Shown here in pieces: positions 29,057-42,596 of a stretch of 64,000 nt of DNA. The stretch is taken from positions 124,001-188,000 of the forward strand of contig JADNRZ010000041.1 in the NCBI GenBank assembly GCA_015501605.1. Reading direction: 5' to 3'. How positions within the stretch are numbered: the first letter of the stretch is position 1; every line of letters begins with the position of its first letter. A program made the position numbers and the translations under genes. This DNA comes from Panaeolus papilionaceus. Taxonomy: Eukaryota > Basidiomycota > Agaricomycetes > Agaricales. The notes under the pieces were generated by a model, which was not told where the DNA came from, ran no database searches, and was given only the letters and a program-made list of their open reading frames with translations.

Positions 29057-32000
29057 ATGTCAGTAGACGTACCTAAAACATTTGGGGCACTGCTCATCGG
29101 AGGACTGTTTGCTTCACTGTACGTTTTATATTTCTTCTGCTTCCTTCGCCTATGAATCGTTGATGCGACGACGCGGCCCAGGCTCTCAGGCGTCGTCATC
29201 ATCCAAGTGCTGCTATACTTCAAACTATACCCCATGGACACAGCAGCTCTCAAACTACTCGTACGCCTCCTCTCCATCCTTCACCTCCTTCCAACTTAAA
29301 TTAACCAACCTCAAAACCCCCAACCAGGTTCTAGCGATATGGTACGTCGCGTCAATCAACGTGGCGTGTCCCGTCACAACACATTGTTTTAACGCACCCA
29401 ACTGACTCACCATTCACCATGTTCACAGGTTTCTCGACAGCGGCCACAGCGCGTTCATCTGGTCGTGTCTCTGGGATTATCTCATCAAGAGTTTCGGACA
29501 CCCAGAGCAGATCGATGATATCCATTGGAGTCTTGCGGTTAGTTCTAACCGCCCCCTGCTCACTATCTGAATTCTGAACCACTGTCGTTACTCATCGCTC
29601 CACCCCACTGTTCATGAATATATCTGTCCCTATCGTCGATGACGGTATCATCGCTATGACTCCTCTATGCGTTTCATATTTGAATCGTTATGTTATGTTA
29701 TCCCGCTCCTTCCTCACTCCACAATTCTTCAAATCTTTCTACGTGCCATAATATGGCTAAACTGTTTATCCTCGCTATCACCTTCCACCCTTCCACTGAT
29801 GCAATCTATTTGGAAATTCGGATGCACAACATCTAGCTCACTATCGTATTCACCGTAAGTCTGTCTTACTCTCCACAACTTTCCGTAGTATGAAATCTGA
29901 CAGAATGCCCTATAACCTATAACATAACGGTACTTTTAAAACCTCCTTCTCCCCGTGCATCGCCACCCTGTATCATCTGATTCCTCTTCCAATTCCCTTC
30001 TCAAACCCCATTCATTCATTCCTCGATTCGTTACGACAGGCCATCTTAACCTTCTTGGTCCACGTGTACGTACCCCCGCATCCTCTCCCCTCTAACATCT
30101 CACATAATTTGATTCTGATCAGCTTCTTTACCCATCGCATTCATACGCGTAAGTTCGTCCCTCCGAAAGACTCGCAACTTTGAGCCAAAAATAGACTCAG
30201 CTGCTGATTTCGTTTTGGATAGTGAGCCAGAGAAATTGGTATCTCACAACCCCTATCGTACGTACCTTCACTTCCTTTACATTTACCATCGGCGCTATCA
30301 GGAGATGATGGCGCAAAATTTGGGGTTCATATTGACTGATTGACTGATTTCGTTTGACCTTAGCTGATACTGGTGGTGTTGCGTCTCCGTGAGTGTCGCG
30401 GTTTGTTTTTTTGTTTTTTTAAATGTTATCCATCACCTCGTCTTTTCTTTCCTTTATTGCGCTGTTCTTGTTATGTGGCCTATCGCAAACCCTCGAGGTT
30501 CTGGTATCAACTCCATGACGGTGTTCACCGGAATCGAGGTTGGATTGGTATTCAATCCCGCGTTGGATGAAGGCGTGCTATTTTTAGCACATGTCCCTCT
30601 TTTTTATTTTCTTTTGGATTTCAATTATTATTCGCGTCTAACTTCATTGGGCCATTCAACGCTAACGGCACGCCATCTTCTTAATCACGACTAACCTATG
30701 CTCTTTTTCCAGTATCAGCAAGTGGTATGTTTCACGCCCCACATTTCTCGCGTTCATAAACGATTTTAATGAAATTCGACGTTCATTTATGATTCCATCC
30801 GGATTCTAGTTTGTACCGCAAAAATGTAAGTATTCTGTTCCATTCTATTCCACCTCAATATCCGATATCCCAATTCTGCCGATGTATGTATATGCTCATC
30901 GCGAGTTCATAGGATCCAACTGGAGACATTCAGCGAATTCAAGGACCAAATACATGTGCGTATTCATTCATTCATCATCCCCACCCCACCTCACTTTTCC
31001 TTTCATTCGCCCTGAACCGACATTAATTCATGTTATGTTCGCTTTTAGTGGATATTCACAACCGGTCTGGCGCTCTCATCAGGACTCGACATCCTCATCA
31101 CAGGTTCGCTTTTTGTGTTGTTGCGATCAAGTCGTACAGGGGCTGCAAAGTACGTTCAGAACCATTTCTTCCTTTGTTTCGTTCTTTCGTTCTTCCTTTC
31201 TTCCTGCTTCACGACCTATCTTCCTTTGTTTTCCACCTTGACGTTCATCTTTGAAGACGCCAACGTCCAACACAACCAATTCGGCTCCCCGCCTCGTGGC
31301 CGTTGTGCACGGCTGCGACCCTGATATTCTAAAACAGAGGGTTCAGAGCTTAATTCATTAATTGAATCTAGACGCTTGATTGTTCGGTTGCTTGAACGCC
31401 GGATGGGTTGCGGCTTCTGGATTCAAGTCGGCTTATTTACATTTTCTATGCGTCGGTGAATTTTCTGGTTTGTCTTTTTTTTTCGTTTTTTGATGGGTTC
31501 GGTTTGCGTAATGGGTTGCCTTGGTTCTCCGCTAGTTTTTCTCTTTTCTTTCTTATTCAATTCAATTTGAACTTTTTTACTGCATTTTTTTTATAACTCC
31601 TCCCGCCGTGTCATACTAACACCACACTGGTAGCCTCAACGCCGTTATCGACTCATTAATTCGATATGCTTTTGAGACAGGGTCGTTGACATGGTATGTG
31701 ACCTCTTTCCCTCACTTTCTCCTAGTTTAGTCTGACAAAGGGACGCATAATAGTGCAAGCACCATCGTCTCAATGATCTGTGTGAGTCTCAGTTAGTATG
31801 GCATTAGGTCAAAATCTGATCTGGCAGCACGTTTCGCAACCAGTGGCTGATCATGCCTAACAACCTTATCTTCATGGGTCTGCATTTTGTGATATCCAAG
31901 CGTACGTCGTGTTCCTCCTGAACTTTAACACCACCAATAGCCATCGCTTATCATCGCTGTGCATATTGACCTGTCAACTTTCTCACCTTCTATCGCAACA

Positions 32001-32610
32001 TCACACATCGGTCATCCACGCTGCGCTTGCGCTCTCTTACAAACCCAGTCTACGCCAACTCACTACTCGTCACGTAAGTAGCACCTCCCCTCCTCTCGCA
32101 CCCTATCTTCATTCTCATTCTCACCCACCATGTATTCCCTCTAGGCTAAACATGCGCGTGCGAATCCGACGTGCCCACTCCATCTCCTCAGGCTCCGCGC
32201 TCAAATCAAACAGATCCCAGAGAACGCCGGTACAGCTCTCCCTAACCGAGGCAGCCGCGAACCGCCAAAGCCGGCGGTACGCCTCTGGGCAATACGCGGC
32301 GGCGCACAATGGGGGCCTGAGCCCGATAAGCCCGACTTTTGGGCTTATGCGTGCGGGGATTAATCAGCCTCAGGAGGGAGGGCAAGAGTATAGCACGAAA
32401 AAGTCGGATGAGGGGAGTGATGAGTATTCGAGAGAGACGGCGGATTTGGAACTTGATGCGAGTGTGAATTCGAGGACGGGGTTGAGGGGCGTCCTACCGG
32501 TGAGATTGAGTTTTTATTAATGGACTTCCTACGTATTGAGTTAAGCTGATGTGATTTTGGTTTAGGTTGAGGTGAATGTTCAGAGGAGTATACAATACGA
32601 TGAAGTATAG
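29057..32610 (+). CDS. DUF6534-type membrane protein with many small exons
   Basis: The ATG at 29057 opens MSVDVPKTFGALLIGGLFAS, followed by LSGVVIIQVLLYFKLYPMDT. The exon FLDSGHSAFIWSCLWDYLIK continues the family pattern. Small exons then supply LTIVFT and AILTFLVH and further segments. Later come WIFTTGLALSSGLDILITGS and a final membrane part with SLNAVIDSLIRYAFETGSLT and MPNNLIFMGLHFVISK. The family signature YANSLLVTLNMR precedes a long polar tail, and the last exon ends VNVQRSIQYDEV at 32610. Overall topology resembles the protein at 13503-15147. The exact borders of the smallest central exons (about 29850-30880) are uncertain. Function is unknown. Confidence 0.78.
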
Positions 32611-34196
32611 GTCATCCCGGGGTAATCTCATTCTTCTTTACTTCACCTCTAAAAGGACCCTAACTATGTATTCGAAATCCAATCCATTCACTCATCATTC
32701 ATTCTACCCATCTACGTGGAACCCACAAATTTTCTTGGTTGATTTCAACTCGCAATGCAATGCGCTTAAACTTCTTGTATCATCACCCATGTACTTCACT
32801 TCACATCCACATCCCCGCTTTACGATCGCTTTCCATCGCTGTCGCTGCCTCGCTCGTTATTTATTCAAGTACTCAAGTATCTGCTCCATTCAGGCTTATT
32901 TATCTAATGTTTCGTATAGTGCGTCTACAGTTGCTTTTTTTATTGGGTTTTCACGTACTATATACGATGCCGGTTATTTTATATCAATATTGAATTCATC
33001 ATGGACATTGTTGAATATCGGCATCTACTTACTGAATGTGAAGAGCAAGTTGTTATTCAGGCGTCGACTTTGTGAGACCATTTATCTGTTCCCCTTGGAT
33101 TCCTGTTACCACATTGAGGAGCCTGTATTTATTGGATTACACTCAATCGCTTATAGATATCCGGACATGCACAGCATTGAATATTGAGTAATGATGCAGG
33201 CAGGTTCGTTCCTAGTCAGCCAGCAGTCCTAGCCCATTTACCATGTAGGCGCATACCTCAAGGTGCGACCCATGCACGAATTCATCGTAAAGTCTGCATA
33301 ATGTTCATAATGCCGAGATGCCACATACAATGCATACATCTCCATCAATATATTTCATCAAACATATCGCCACTAATAACAATATATAGGGGGAACGGTA
33401 CGCGTGTTGAGGAACACCTTGGCTTGACTCGGAGCGCCCGTGACGCCGAATTAGACGAGATGATTTCAGTCGTTTGTTCATCCGAGTCAGTGGTTGGTCG
33501 GAACCTTCTTCAGAGGCTCCTCTTCTACTCCTACGAATGATACCAAACACAAGGCCTTGATCACAATGTTTCGTTGGGGCGTCCGGTACATTCAAATGCA
33601 CGGAATCAGGGGGCGAATATACATTCAGGTGTGGGAAGTCACCGAGGATGCCCTTAGATCAAGGGTTCAGGCGGCCCTGCTGAAACTCGAACAGATGTGG
33701 ACTGAAACTATAAAATCGGATGGGTTGGTTCAGTCATCGCACACCCATTCATTCCTCCTCCCCCGCCATACGTTGATCAACGAGGCTCTTTCGCAACACT
33801 TTACCCCACACTACTAGGATTACACTCCCCCTCTTATCATGCCTCACGGTACGCATGTATCCTCACTGTATTGACCTGGGGTCTTATACACGCTTAAAGA
33901 TACGAGCCGCTCACTCAGTCAACGGATAACAAGTCGTAGCATTGTGAAAACTTCATCATCCGCAGTAGTGTGTTCAGGGTGTGTGTCTTATTCTCCCCTC
34001 GATCATCGTTCCCACTAACCCTTGGCGTTGATTCAGCCCATGTTGCGCTGCATACTGCCCACCAAAGGGGTCTACACACTACCAACACCATGTCTCGTCC
34101 CAACCACACCACTGGTGCGATGATAGATGTGAGAAGCAATCGCATCAGCTCTATCCGGATGAATGTCAATGTCACTTGTGTCTTGATACCCGTGGG
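32611..34196. other. intergenic region, no supported gene
   Basis: Open frames at 32576-33187 and 33494-33817 have no recognisable domains, and the first is rich in residues typical of non-coding AT-rich DNA. Nothing else can be supported. Confidence 0.45.
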
Positions 34197-35129
34197 ATGT
34201 CGCGAGCATACCCACCATCCTACCCTGAACAATTTACTCATTCAGAGAGCTGGAACGAACACAGAGGCAGAACTGGGGAGGCAATTCGAGATTATCATCA
34301 CCCCTGGTCAGGCCCGTCTCTCACTAATCACATGCATCATCGTGCACACAACTACAATTCAGAAGTACGACGCGTAACGCACAACAGGTCGCCGTACCCT
34401 CAATTCCGGTGTTGTGAGATGGATACACGCTCGCAGCAGCAACACCATCAACGAGGACACGACTGGGTGAAAGAGACAAAAGCCAAGGCTTCTCGTCGCC
34501 ATAGCCCCTCTGGGCACCGACACCATTTAGAATCCCGCAACAGGTCCGACTCACCCTTGACTGCGAGACTGTCTATTTCGCCTCGACCAAGCACGACATC
34601 GATATTACACGAGGCTCGCAGTCCTTTACAACACTCTATGCCGATACCAACATCTCTTAACACATACCCGGGGCAAGCTATACCCGAACTTAAACGACCC
34701 AGGGCGCCCAAGAAGAGTCGACTTCCTCTTCCTATATCTGGACCCGGCAGCGGTGGCTATCTTACCTATCGACTTGGAACAAATCCCTTTCCCGTGGTAT
34801 CCCACGCATCCAACGAAAATGTCACAAACCCCTCCATCGCAGACGGCCAAAATGTGGCTATAAAAACAAGCCCGCTCATAGCCTCCCTTTCAGCGAAAAA
34901 GGTTGGTCGTGCTCCTGGCGCAGTGGTGAAACATGTCGAACATCCGACTAAGAGTCAACAGCGAGAAAGGAGAGACACGAGAGAGCGGATAGAACAATCA
35001 GATTCAGAAGGTCTCAACATTGAAATGCGCTACGAACAAGATAGCGAAGGCCCCAAACCCCGGTTTCGTTCCGCGTACGGCCACAACGAGGTGAACGTTA
35101 GTGTAACCCTAAGACCCGCCCGAGAATGA
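34197..35129 (+). CDS. hypothetical disordered protein
   Basis: An uninterrupted frame of 310 codons starts at the ATG at 34197 (MSRAYPPSYPEQF) and ends NVSVTLRPARE. It is rich in Ser, Arg, His and Pro, with basic clusters, SPR/SPL dipeptides and no membrane segment or recognised domain. Most of it is predicted to be disordered. An upstream exon with another ATG (34091, MSRPN) may exist, but no clear splice pair joins it. The length of the open frame in ~50% GC DNA supports a real gene, although this is not certain. Confidence 0.45.
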   Translation: MSRAYPPSYPEQFTHSESWNEHRGRTGEAIRDYHHPWSGPSLTNHMHHRAHNYNSEVRRVTHNRSPYPQFRCCEMDTRSQQQHHQRGHDWVKETKAKASRRHSPSGHRHHLESRNRSDSPLTARLSISPRPSTTSILHEARSPLQHSMPIPTSLNTYPGQAIPELKRPRAPKKSRLPLPISGPGSGGYLTYRLGTNPFPVVSHASNENVTNPSIADGQNVAIKTSPLIASLSAKKVGRAPGAVVKHVEHPTKSQQRERRDTRERIEQSDSEGLNIEMRYEQDSEGPKPRFRSAYGHNEVNVSVTLRPARE

Positions 35130-36227
35130 GTATTATTAGTGTATCCTTTACAATATTTGTGTATCATTATATCCCTCTATTTAATTATACCCATGTTTTG
35201 TGTGTATGGAAAAGGGTTGTCGCCGGTACGGGTCCTCAGTTCAACGCCTTGAGCTGCCATCTTGTCGTTTAAGATTGGTCCAGCGACAAGAGCTCCATCT
35301 GAAGGTCTAAACGGACACCACAAAGTAGCCATGTCAGCTGAGAGCTAGAGAGCGCTGAATCGGATGAGCCGATTCCGTCGATGCACACGAGACGGAGTGC
35401 ACATGCGGACCAAAAAGTCCACCTGCTAACGTTTTACATGACTCTGAAATGAAACACACTGCTCGTCGGACTGGTCAGTGGTCATCAGACGCGAACGACG
35501 CCCGCAACAACCACGTCACCATTTCTAGCAACCCACAGATAGCGTGGCCTACCTATCTATGTGATGAATGGCTCGTGGTCTTATCATTCAGTTATCAGGC
35601 GGCTAAAAATATCGTAAGTGACGTTTCTTGAAATAGCTCAAAAAGTGCTTTGCTGGTTGTCGCCGACACGATGTGGTTATGCTTCTTCTCCATCATGTTT
35701 TGATAGAATGCATGAACACCAGTGCTTCTCGACAGCGACAATGGTGACTCAGGTGGTATCTTTTCGCCTTGTAGAGTGTTTGATCTATGAAATTATCGAT
35801 CTATTTGAGGCGGTAATCGAAAGCAATGACATAGAGCACTGAAAAACTCTCAGAGTAATTTCCCGACTATTCAATTGATATCATAGTATTTGCATTTATA
35901 TGCTATCTTCTGTTATAGCTATTTGGATCATAGCTCAGTGCGAGTGATCGTCGTTCTATAAATCCGAATTATACCCTTGATTGATTGTTAGCCGTGCTAA
36001 AAATAGCAGCAGTCGTCGTACTTGCTACCACCTCAGCACTTCTTGCTCAAGCGCGACACCCAGTATGAGCTCCATCTGCTACCATCCAGCAAGTGGGCCG
36101 GATATTGTCAGCTGGATTATGATTAGCCACGTTTGGCGGGTGCTGAGAGACAACAGCACCTTGTTCATCATGTAATTATGACCATGCGCATTCACTGGTT
36201 ATTCGCGACTCTATCGAGAGACAAAAC
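35130..36227. other. intergenic region, no supported gene
   Basis: Between the hypothetical gene and the protease cluster there are only short frames. Nothing can be assigned. Confidence 0.5.
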
Positions 36228-36238
36228 ATATAAATACC
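36228..36238 (+). promoter_or_regulatory. TATA box of protease gene A
   Basis: ATATAAATAC lies about 65 bp upstream of the ATG at 36300, a typical fungal spacing. Confidence 0.55.
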
Positions 36239-36299
36239 AGGTTCAAAATTTGAGACTCTCTACAGCTCCTCCGAGTCGAAAACATCCAGCATAACCAAC

Positions 36300-37689
<1,390 letters not shown>

Positions 37690-38159
37690 AAGAGTGTAAT
37701 ACACATTCTCCTCTGGTATTGCATAGCTCTACTATATCAACTAAATTTCAAACATCTGTATTATTACCACAAAATAAATTTAACCTCTCTAACGTGTCGA
37801 AGCATCGTAGAGCCGATGATAAGTTGTCAATCTCTTAATTTCAGGGGTTTCTAGAAAGAAACAGGACACCAACGTTACGCGTGTGCCAAGACGCCACAAC
37901 GACGATAGCTGTCATGGCCTATTCAGATGGTGATGGATGCGCAGAATGGGCGTAGAATATATAAACACTATTCAATGCTTATCCGGAACTTGTTACTTCT
38001 TCTCTGATTCTGAGCATATCTTCAGAACTTCTCTAGCTTGCGCTATACAGTTTGCCATGTGCTTTCTGTATTCGCTGAATGGGAGCCAGAGGTATACATA
38101 ATGCTCATACTACGCTTTCGACGCTAGACCCCGGATTCAATACACCAACTGTACGAAAC
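37690..38159. other. intergenic spacer between proteases A and B
   Basis: No gene. ATATATAAAC at 37958-37967 is a possible TATA box about 195 bp upstream of gene B. Confidence 0.45.
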
Positions 38160-39610
38160 ATGTTTCCCATGAGCACAAAGACGCTTATAGTCGTAACTCT
38201 CTGCTTCGCATCCCAGGCCGTTCTGGCGGGCCTCGCTCCATACAGGCGTGGAGTTGAGCGTTATCACGGCGAAACTACAGGTCGACATATCATAACCCTG
38301 AGAGAAGGGGCTCCGCGCACCAACGTCCTCGCTCTCACCAAAGGAACCAACTCTCAAATAGTCACTGAACTGGACATCATCAATGGGTTCTCTGGTCACT
38401 TCGACGAGGACACTCTCACTCAGCTTCGCTCTCATCCGGATGTTACTCTCGTTGCTGAATGGTATCATGCATGCCATGACTAGAGTTATTCAGTAAGACT
38501 TCTAGAGCATCGATAACTCTTCGATGTGTCCCTTTGCTCAAGGTCTCTCACACCTTTCCTAGAACAGATGCGCCGTGGGGTATTACCCGACTCTCATCAA
38601 AAACTCGACTCTCAGGTCCAGAGACCGGTTTAAACTTTACATTCATTTACGATAGCTCTGCAGGTGGATGTGCAGACATCTATGTCGTTGACACTGGTAT
38701 CTATACCACCCATGCTCAGTTTGAGGGACGTGCTCGCTGGGGAGGCACCTTTGGTAATTATACCAGCGGTGACGGAAGCGGTCATGGAACCCATTGCGCG
38801 TGCGCACAGTAAAAGGCATATTCGATGGCGACGGAATTTACTGACAGGTTCTCTGTAATTTGAAACAGTGGCACAGCCGTTGGAAAGCAGTTCGGCGTCG
38901 CCAAGGCTGCCACTGTGTACGCCGTCAAAGTATTGAGCGACGCTGGCAGTGGAACTACTACTGATATGTGCGTTGTGTATCAAATTTATGGGGCATAATT
39001 TACCTGACTTACCTGTCACAGCATCAACGGTCTGAATTGGGTCATGAACAACGTTCGGGCTACGGGTCGGCCAGGAGTCGTCTCCATGTCATTAGGGGGC
39101 GGTGTTTCGACAGCCCTCGACAACGCTCTTACGAGCTTAACAAGCGCGGGGATTCATGTCGCAGTTGCTGGTGGCAACTCCAACGCCGACGCTGGCAACA
39201 CCTCTCCTGCGCGCGTTCCTTCTGCCATCACCGTCGGTGCCACCACATTCGCTGATGCCCGTCTCATGACTTCCAGCTATGGCAGCGTCCTCGATATCTG
39301 GGCTCCTGGCCAGAGCATTATGAGTGCATGGATAGGCTCCCCTACAGCGACGAATATATTATCCGGTAGCTCGATGGCAGCTCCACATGTCGCTGGGTTG
39401 ATTGCGTACCTTATTTGCCTTGAGGGTAATGTTACTCCTGCAGCGATGTCAACAAAGATAAAGAACTACGCTTTGAAGGACGTTATTTCAGGAATTCGTA
39501 ATTCACCCTATTCACCCTACTTTCATTCCCCACCCTACTTTAACTGACGGGAACATATTTCAGCATCTGGGACTGTCAACTATTTGGCACACATGCCAGA
39601 TTTGCCTTAG
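38160..39610 (+). pseudogene. subtilisin-like serine protease B, frameshifted
   Basis: It has the same exon pattern as gene A. The signal peptide follows ATG 38160 or 38169 (MSTKTLIVVTLCFASQAVLA), then the propeptide HIITLREGAPRTNVLALTKG. At 38459-38460 the sequence reads GTTGCTGAATGG, where A and C have GAAGATGG. Two bases are missing, and translation would stop within ten codons. Beyond this the gene is well kept: VVDTGI (Asp), GHGTHCA (His), AGGNSN and SGSSMAAPH (Ser), with good splice sites and the ending LAHMPDLP. The protein is lost unless the deletion is a sequence error. The good state of the rest suggests a recent event. Confidence 0.82.
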
Positions 39611-40236
39611 ATATCACTGAAATGCGAAGTATTTCCATGTGCATTAGGCATATCGTTATGAGCAACTTTAGCCTGTGATCACTTCTGCGCTGATAAGGAT
39701 CAGATATTCGGTCTTATATATACATGGAGTGTTGAATTGTCATTTAATACGGAGAGGATTTGCGTATCAACTAAATTCGATTCGGTGTGATAGTTGATAA
39801 AGAAAGGACGTCCTACTGAATCATGTTGGCGGCTCAATCTTCCATCTCACCCACTACCTCAAGCTCTCGTATCATTCAAGACTTTGGATGAGTGCGCTAA
39901 GTCTGGGTATTGAATGGCTCAAAGTCACTAAAAATATCCGGTATCAAATATTCGCCAAGTCAGTGAGCCCATATGGTGCGATAAAACAACTGTCAGGCTT
40001 CACTCATATCGCACATAGAAGCTGTTTATCTGAACACCGTTGAAATGTTGGAGCATACGTACCCGGAGCTTATGGTGATCCTTCGATGATCTTGGGGTTG
40101 TCTTCAGAACAACTCCATTCTGTCCCATAGAGTGTACCACACGGTTCATCTTTGTTTGCGATTTATTATATTACTAAACCAGGGATACATATAAGTGACT
40201 CTCGCACAGTTCCAACCTCAGACACTCCGCAAACCG
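39611..40236. other. intergenic spacer between proteases B and C
   Basis: No gene. ACATATAAGTG at 40187-40197 may be the TATA box of gene C, about 45 bp upstream of its ATG. Confidence 0.45.
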
Positions 40237-41694
40237 ATGAATTCCCTTATCAGAAAGCTCACAGCCCTAACTCTTTTCGTCGCCATTGTAAATGGAGCGC
40301 TTACCCCATTCAGGCGTGATGTCGAGCGCTATGCAGGCGAAACGACGGGTCGGCATATCATAACGCTGAGGAAAGGAGCTTCACACACTGATGTCCTAAG
40401 CCTCGCCAAAGGAAGTAACTCTCAAATCGTCGCCAAGTTGGATATCATCAACGGCTTCTCTGGTCACTTCGACGAGGCTACTCTCGCCAAGCTTCGTGCT
40501 CACCCAGATGTAACTCTCGTCGCCGAAGATGGAATCATGCACACTATGACCAAAGTGATCCAGTAAGACAGTCAGCTTGTCGTGTCGCCGTGATTGGAAG
40601 TCACCTTCTCTCGTCTCTGTTTTAGGACAGACGCACCGTGGGGTATTGCACGGCTGTCATCCAAGACTCGTCTATCAGGATCGGAGACTAGCCTCACGTT
40701 CACATTCATTTACGATAGCTCTGCAGGTGGATGTGCGGACATCTACATTGTGGATACTGGAATCAACACCAGCCATTCTGATTTTGCGGGACGCGCTCGC
40801 TGGGGTGCCACATTTGGTAGTTACCAAAATGCCGATGGTAATGGCCACGGAACTCATTGCGGGTAAGTTAACCTTGACTTTCAATGGGAATCGACCTAAA
40901 TTGATCACCACAACGTTCAAAACAGTGGCACGGCTGCTGGAGGGCGGTATGGTGTAGCCAAAAAGGCCACTCTGTACGCCGTCAAAGTCCTAAGTGATGC
41001 TGGAAGTGGTTCCACCACGGATATGGGCGTCGTTCGTGTGCTCACAAAACGTTAAATTCGTCTCTTACATTCAAGTTGACGTATATAACGTAGAATCAAT
41101 GGCCTCAATTGGGTCTTGAACAATGCTCGGCTTACAGGCCGTCCCAGTGTCGTATCAATGTCCCTCGGAGGAGGTATTGCTACCGCACTCGACAGTGCTA
41201 TTGCAACCCTTACCAACGCGGGTATCCATGTTGCAGTCGCTGCTGGTAACTCCAACACCGATGCTGCAAACACCTCCCCAGCACGCGCTCCTTCTGCGAT
41301 CACCGTGGGTGCGAGCACGTTTACTGATGCCCGTGCCTCATTCTCCAACTACGGAAGCGTTATCGACATCTTCGCTCCGGGACAGAACATCATCAGTGCG
41401 TGGACGGGCTCGACTACTGCAACGAATATTATATCCGGTACTTCAATGGCAACACCACATGTCGCTGGTCTTATCGCGTACCTCATCTGCCTTGAGGGCA
41501 ATGTTACACCTGCCGCAATGTCTACCAAGATCAAGTACTATGCTATTCAGGGCTCTCTTTCAGGAATTCGTAAGTCGGGGTTGAGTTCAGATGAAATGTC
41601 CCGCTTGGCTTTGTTGGTTTAATTAATCTGACGAAATTTGACTTTAGCGTCTGGAACAGTCAACTATATTGCACACATGCCGGATCTACCTTAA
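40237..41694 (+). CDS. subtilisin-like serine protease C, splice donor damaged
   Basis: The ATG at 40237 begins a signal peptide ([17 protein letters not shown]) and an I9 propeptide ending [13 protein letters not shown]. The catalytic domain has YIVDTGI (Asp), GHGTHCG (His), AAGNSN and SGTSMATPH (Ser), and it ends YIAHMPDLP. Introns 1, 2 and 4 are normal. At intron 3 the donor that reads gtaagt in A and gtgcgt in B is gggcgt here (41025-41030), a change of the invariant T to G. Retaining the intron adds a stop about 11 codons on (TAA at 41053-41055), before the Asn and Ser. A GC donor two bases on would break the frame. The gene is probably inactive unless a cryptic site rescues it. Confidence 0.8.
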
Positions 41695-42596
41695 ATAGTG
41701 GTCCATTTTCGGTTGACGACGCCGCAGTGGTTGAAGCAAGCATGCGCGTTCCTCGTACTTTTGGCGGAGAATCGCCGTATGTAGCCTTTAGTCCATTTGT
41801 ATACATGACCCCTCTCTGGATGTCGTTGATCGGATTTGTACTGATACAGATAAGATAGTTGGTGTGATATATGGAGCGCCTGGGATGAATTGACATTCCA
41901 TACATTGACTGAGCACCGAATTTTGTAGTTTAAGGGTAATTCAGTTCAAAGTACGAAGAAGGGGCACCTTGAAGATGGGTTTGTATTGCACTCCTGTCCT
42001 AAGATGTCGACTCGAGAGCTCGAGCCGTATGCCGCCGCTTCTCAGAAGCCTCCTGCACGAGCTCGGCTGACGATGTCACTGCTTCTCCCACATATCTAAA
42101 AATAACTCAAAAATCCTATCCCCATTGAACGGTTATCCGACACCCGTCCCCCATGTAATGCACCACATAAAGTTATACTCCTCTTGGTGAGAACCCAGTG
42201 ATGCAAGCAACAGGTCAGATGATAGGATGTAGAGAACATTTCGCCTTCAAATGCACCTAAAGTGAAGAGTTGTTGAGGATCGACTAGTTAGGATCTAACA
42301 TTCAAGTAGATGGAACCGAACGTGGGGTTCCTGGACCGTGAATTCCACTGCATGGAGGGATGAGCTGGGGAAGAGAATCATACGTACAATAAAATTAACT
42401 CCATCGTAATCAGTGGCTAATCCAAAGTGGGTTACGCCTATAAGACTCAAGGTAAGGCTTCGCTTAGTCCCAGGATCGTCTTGCTGACCTCCCTCCCCCT
42501 CTTCCCCATACTCCTCGCATTTCTTCATCCCTTTCCCTTCCGTATCCTCTACCACTACCTACATATTATTGCCCTCAGAGGCTTTTAACGACAGTC
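41695..42596. other. intergenic region upstream of the transporter
   Basis: No supported gene. The final 120 bp (about 42480-42590) are C/T-rich, which suits a promoter for the transporter. Confidence 0.5.

Noticed and set aside
41027..41030. GC-AG intron as a rescue for protease C intron 3
   Set aside because: A GC donor at 41027 leaves two extra exon bases and puts the next exon out of frame, and the flanking bases do not match the strong consensus that GC donors need.
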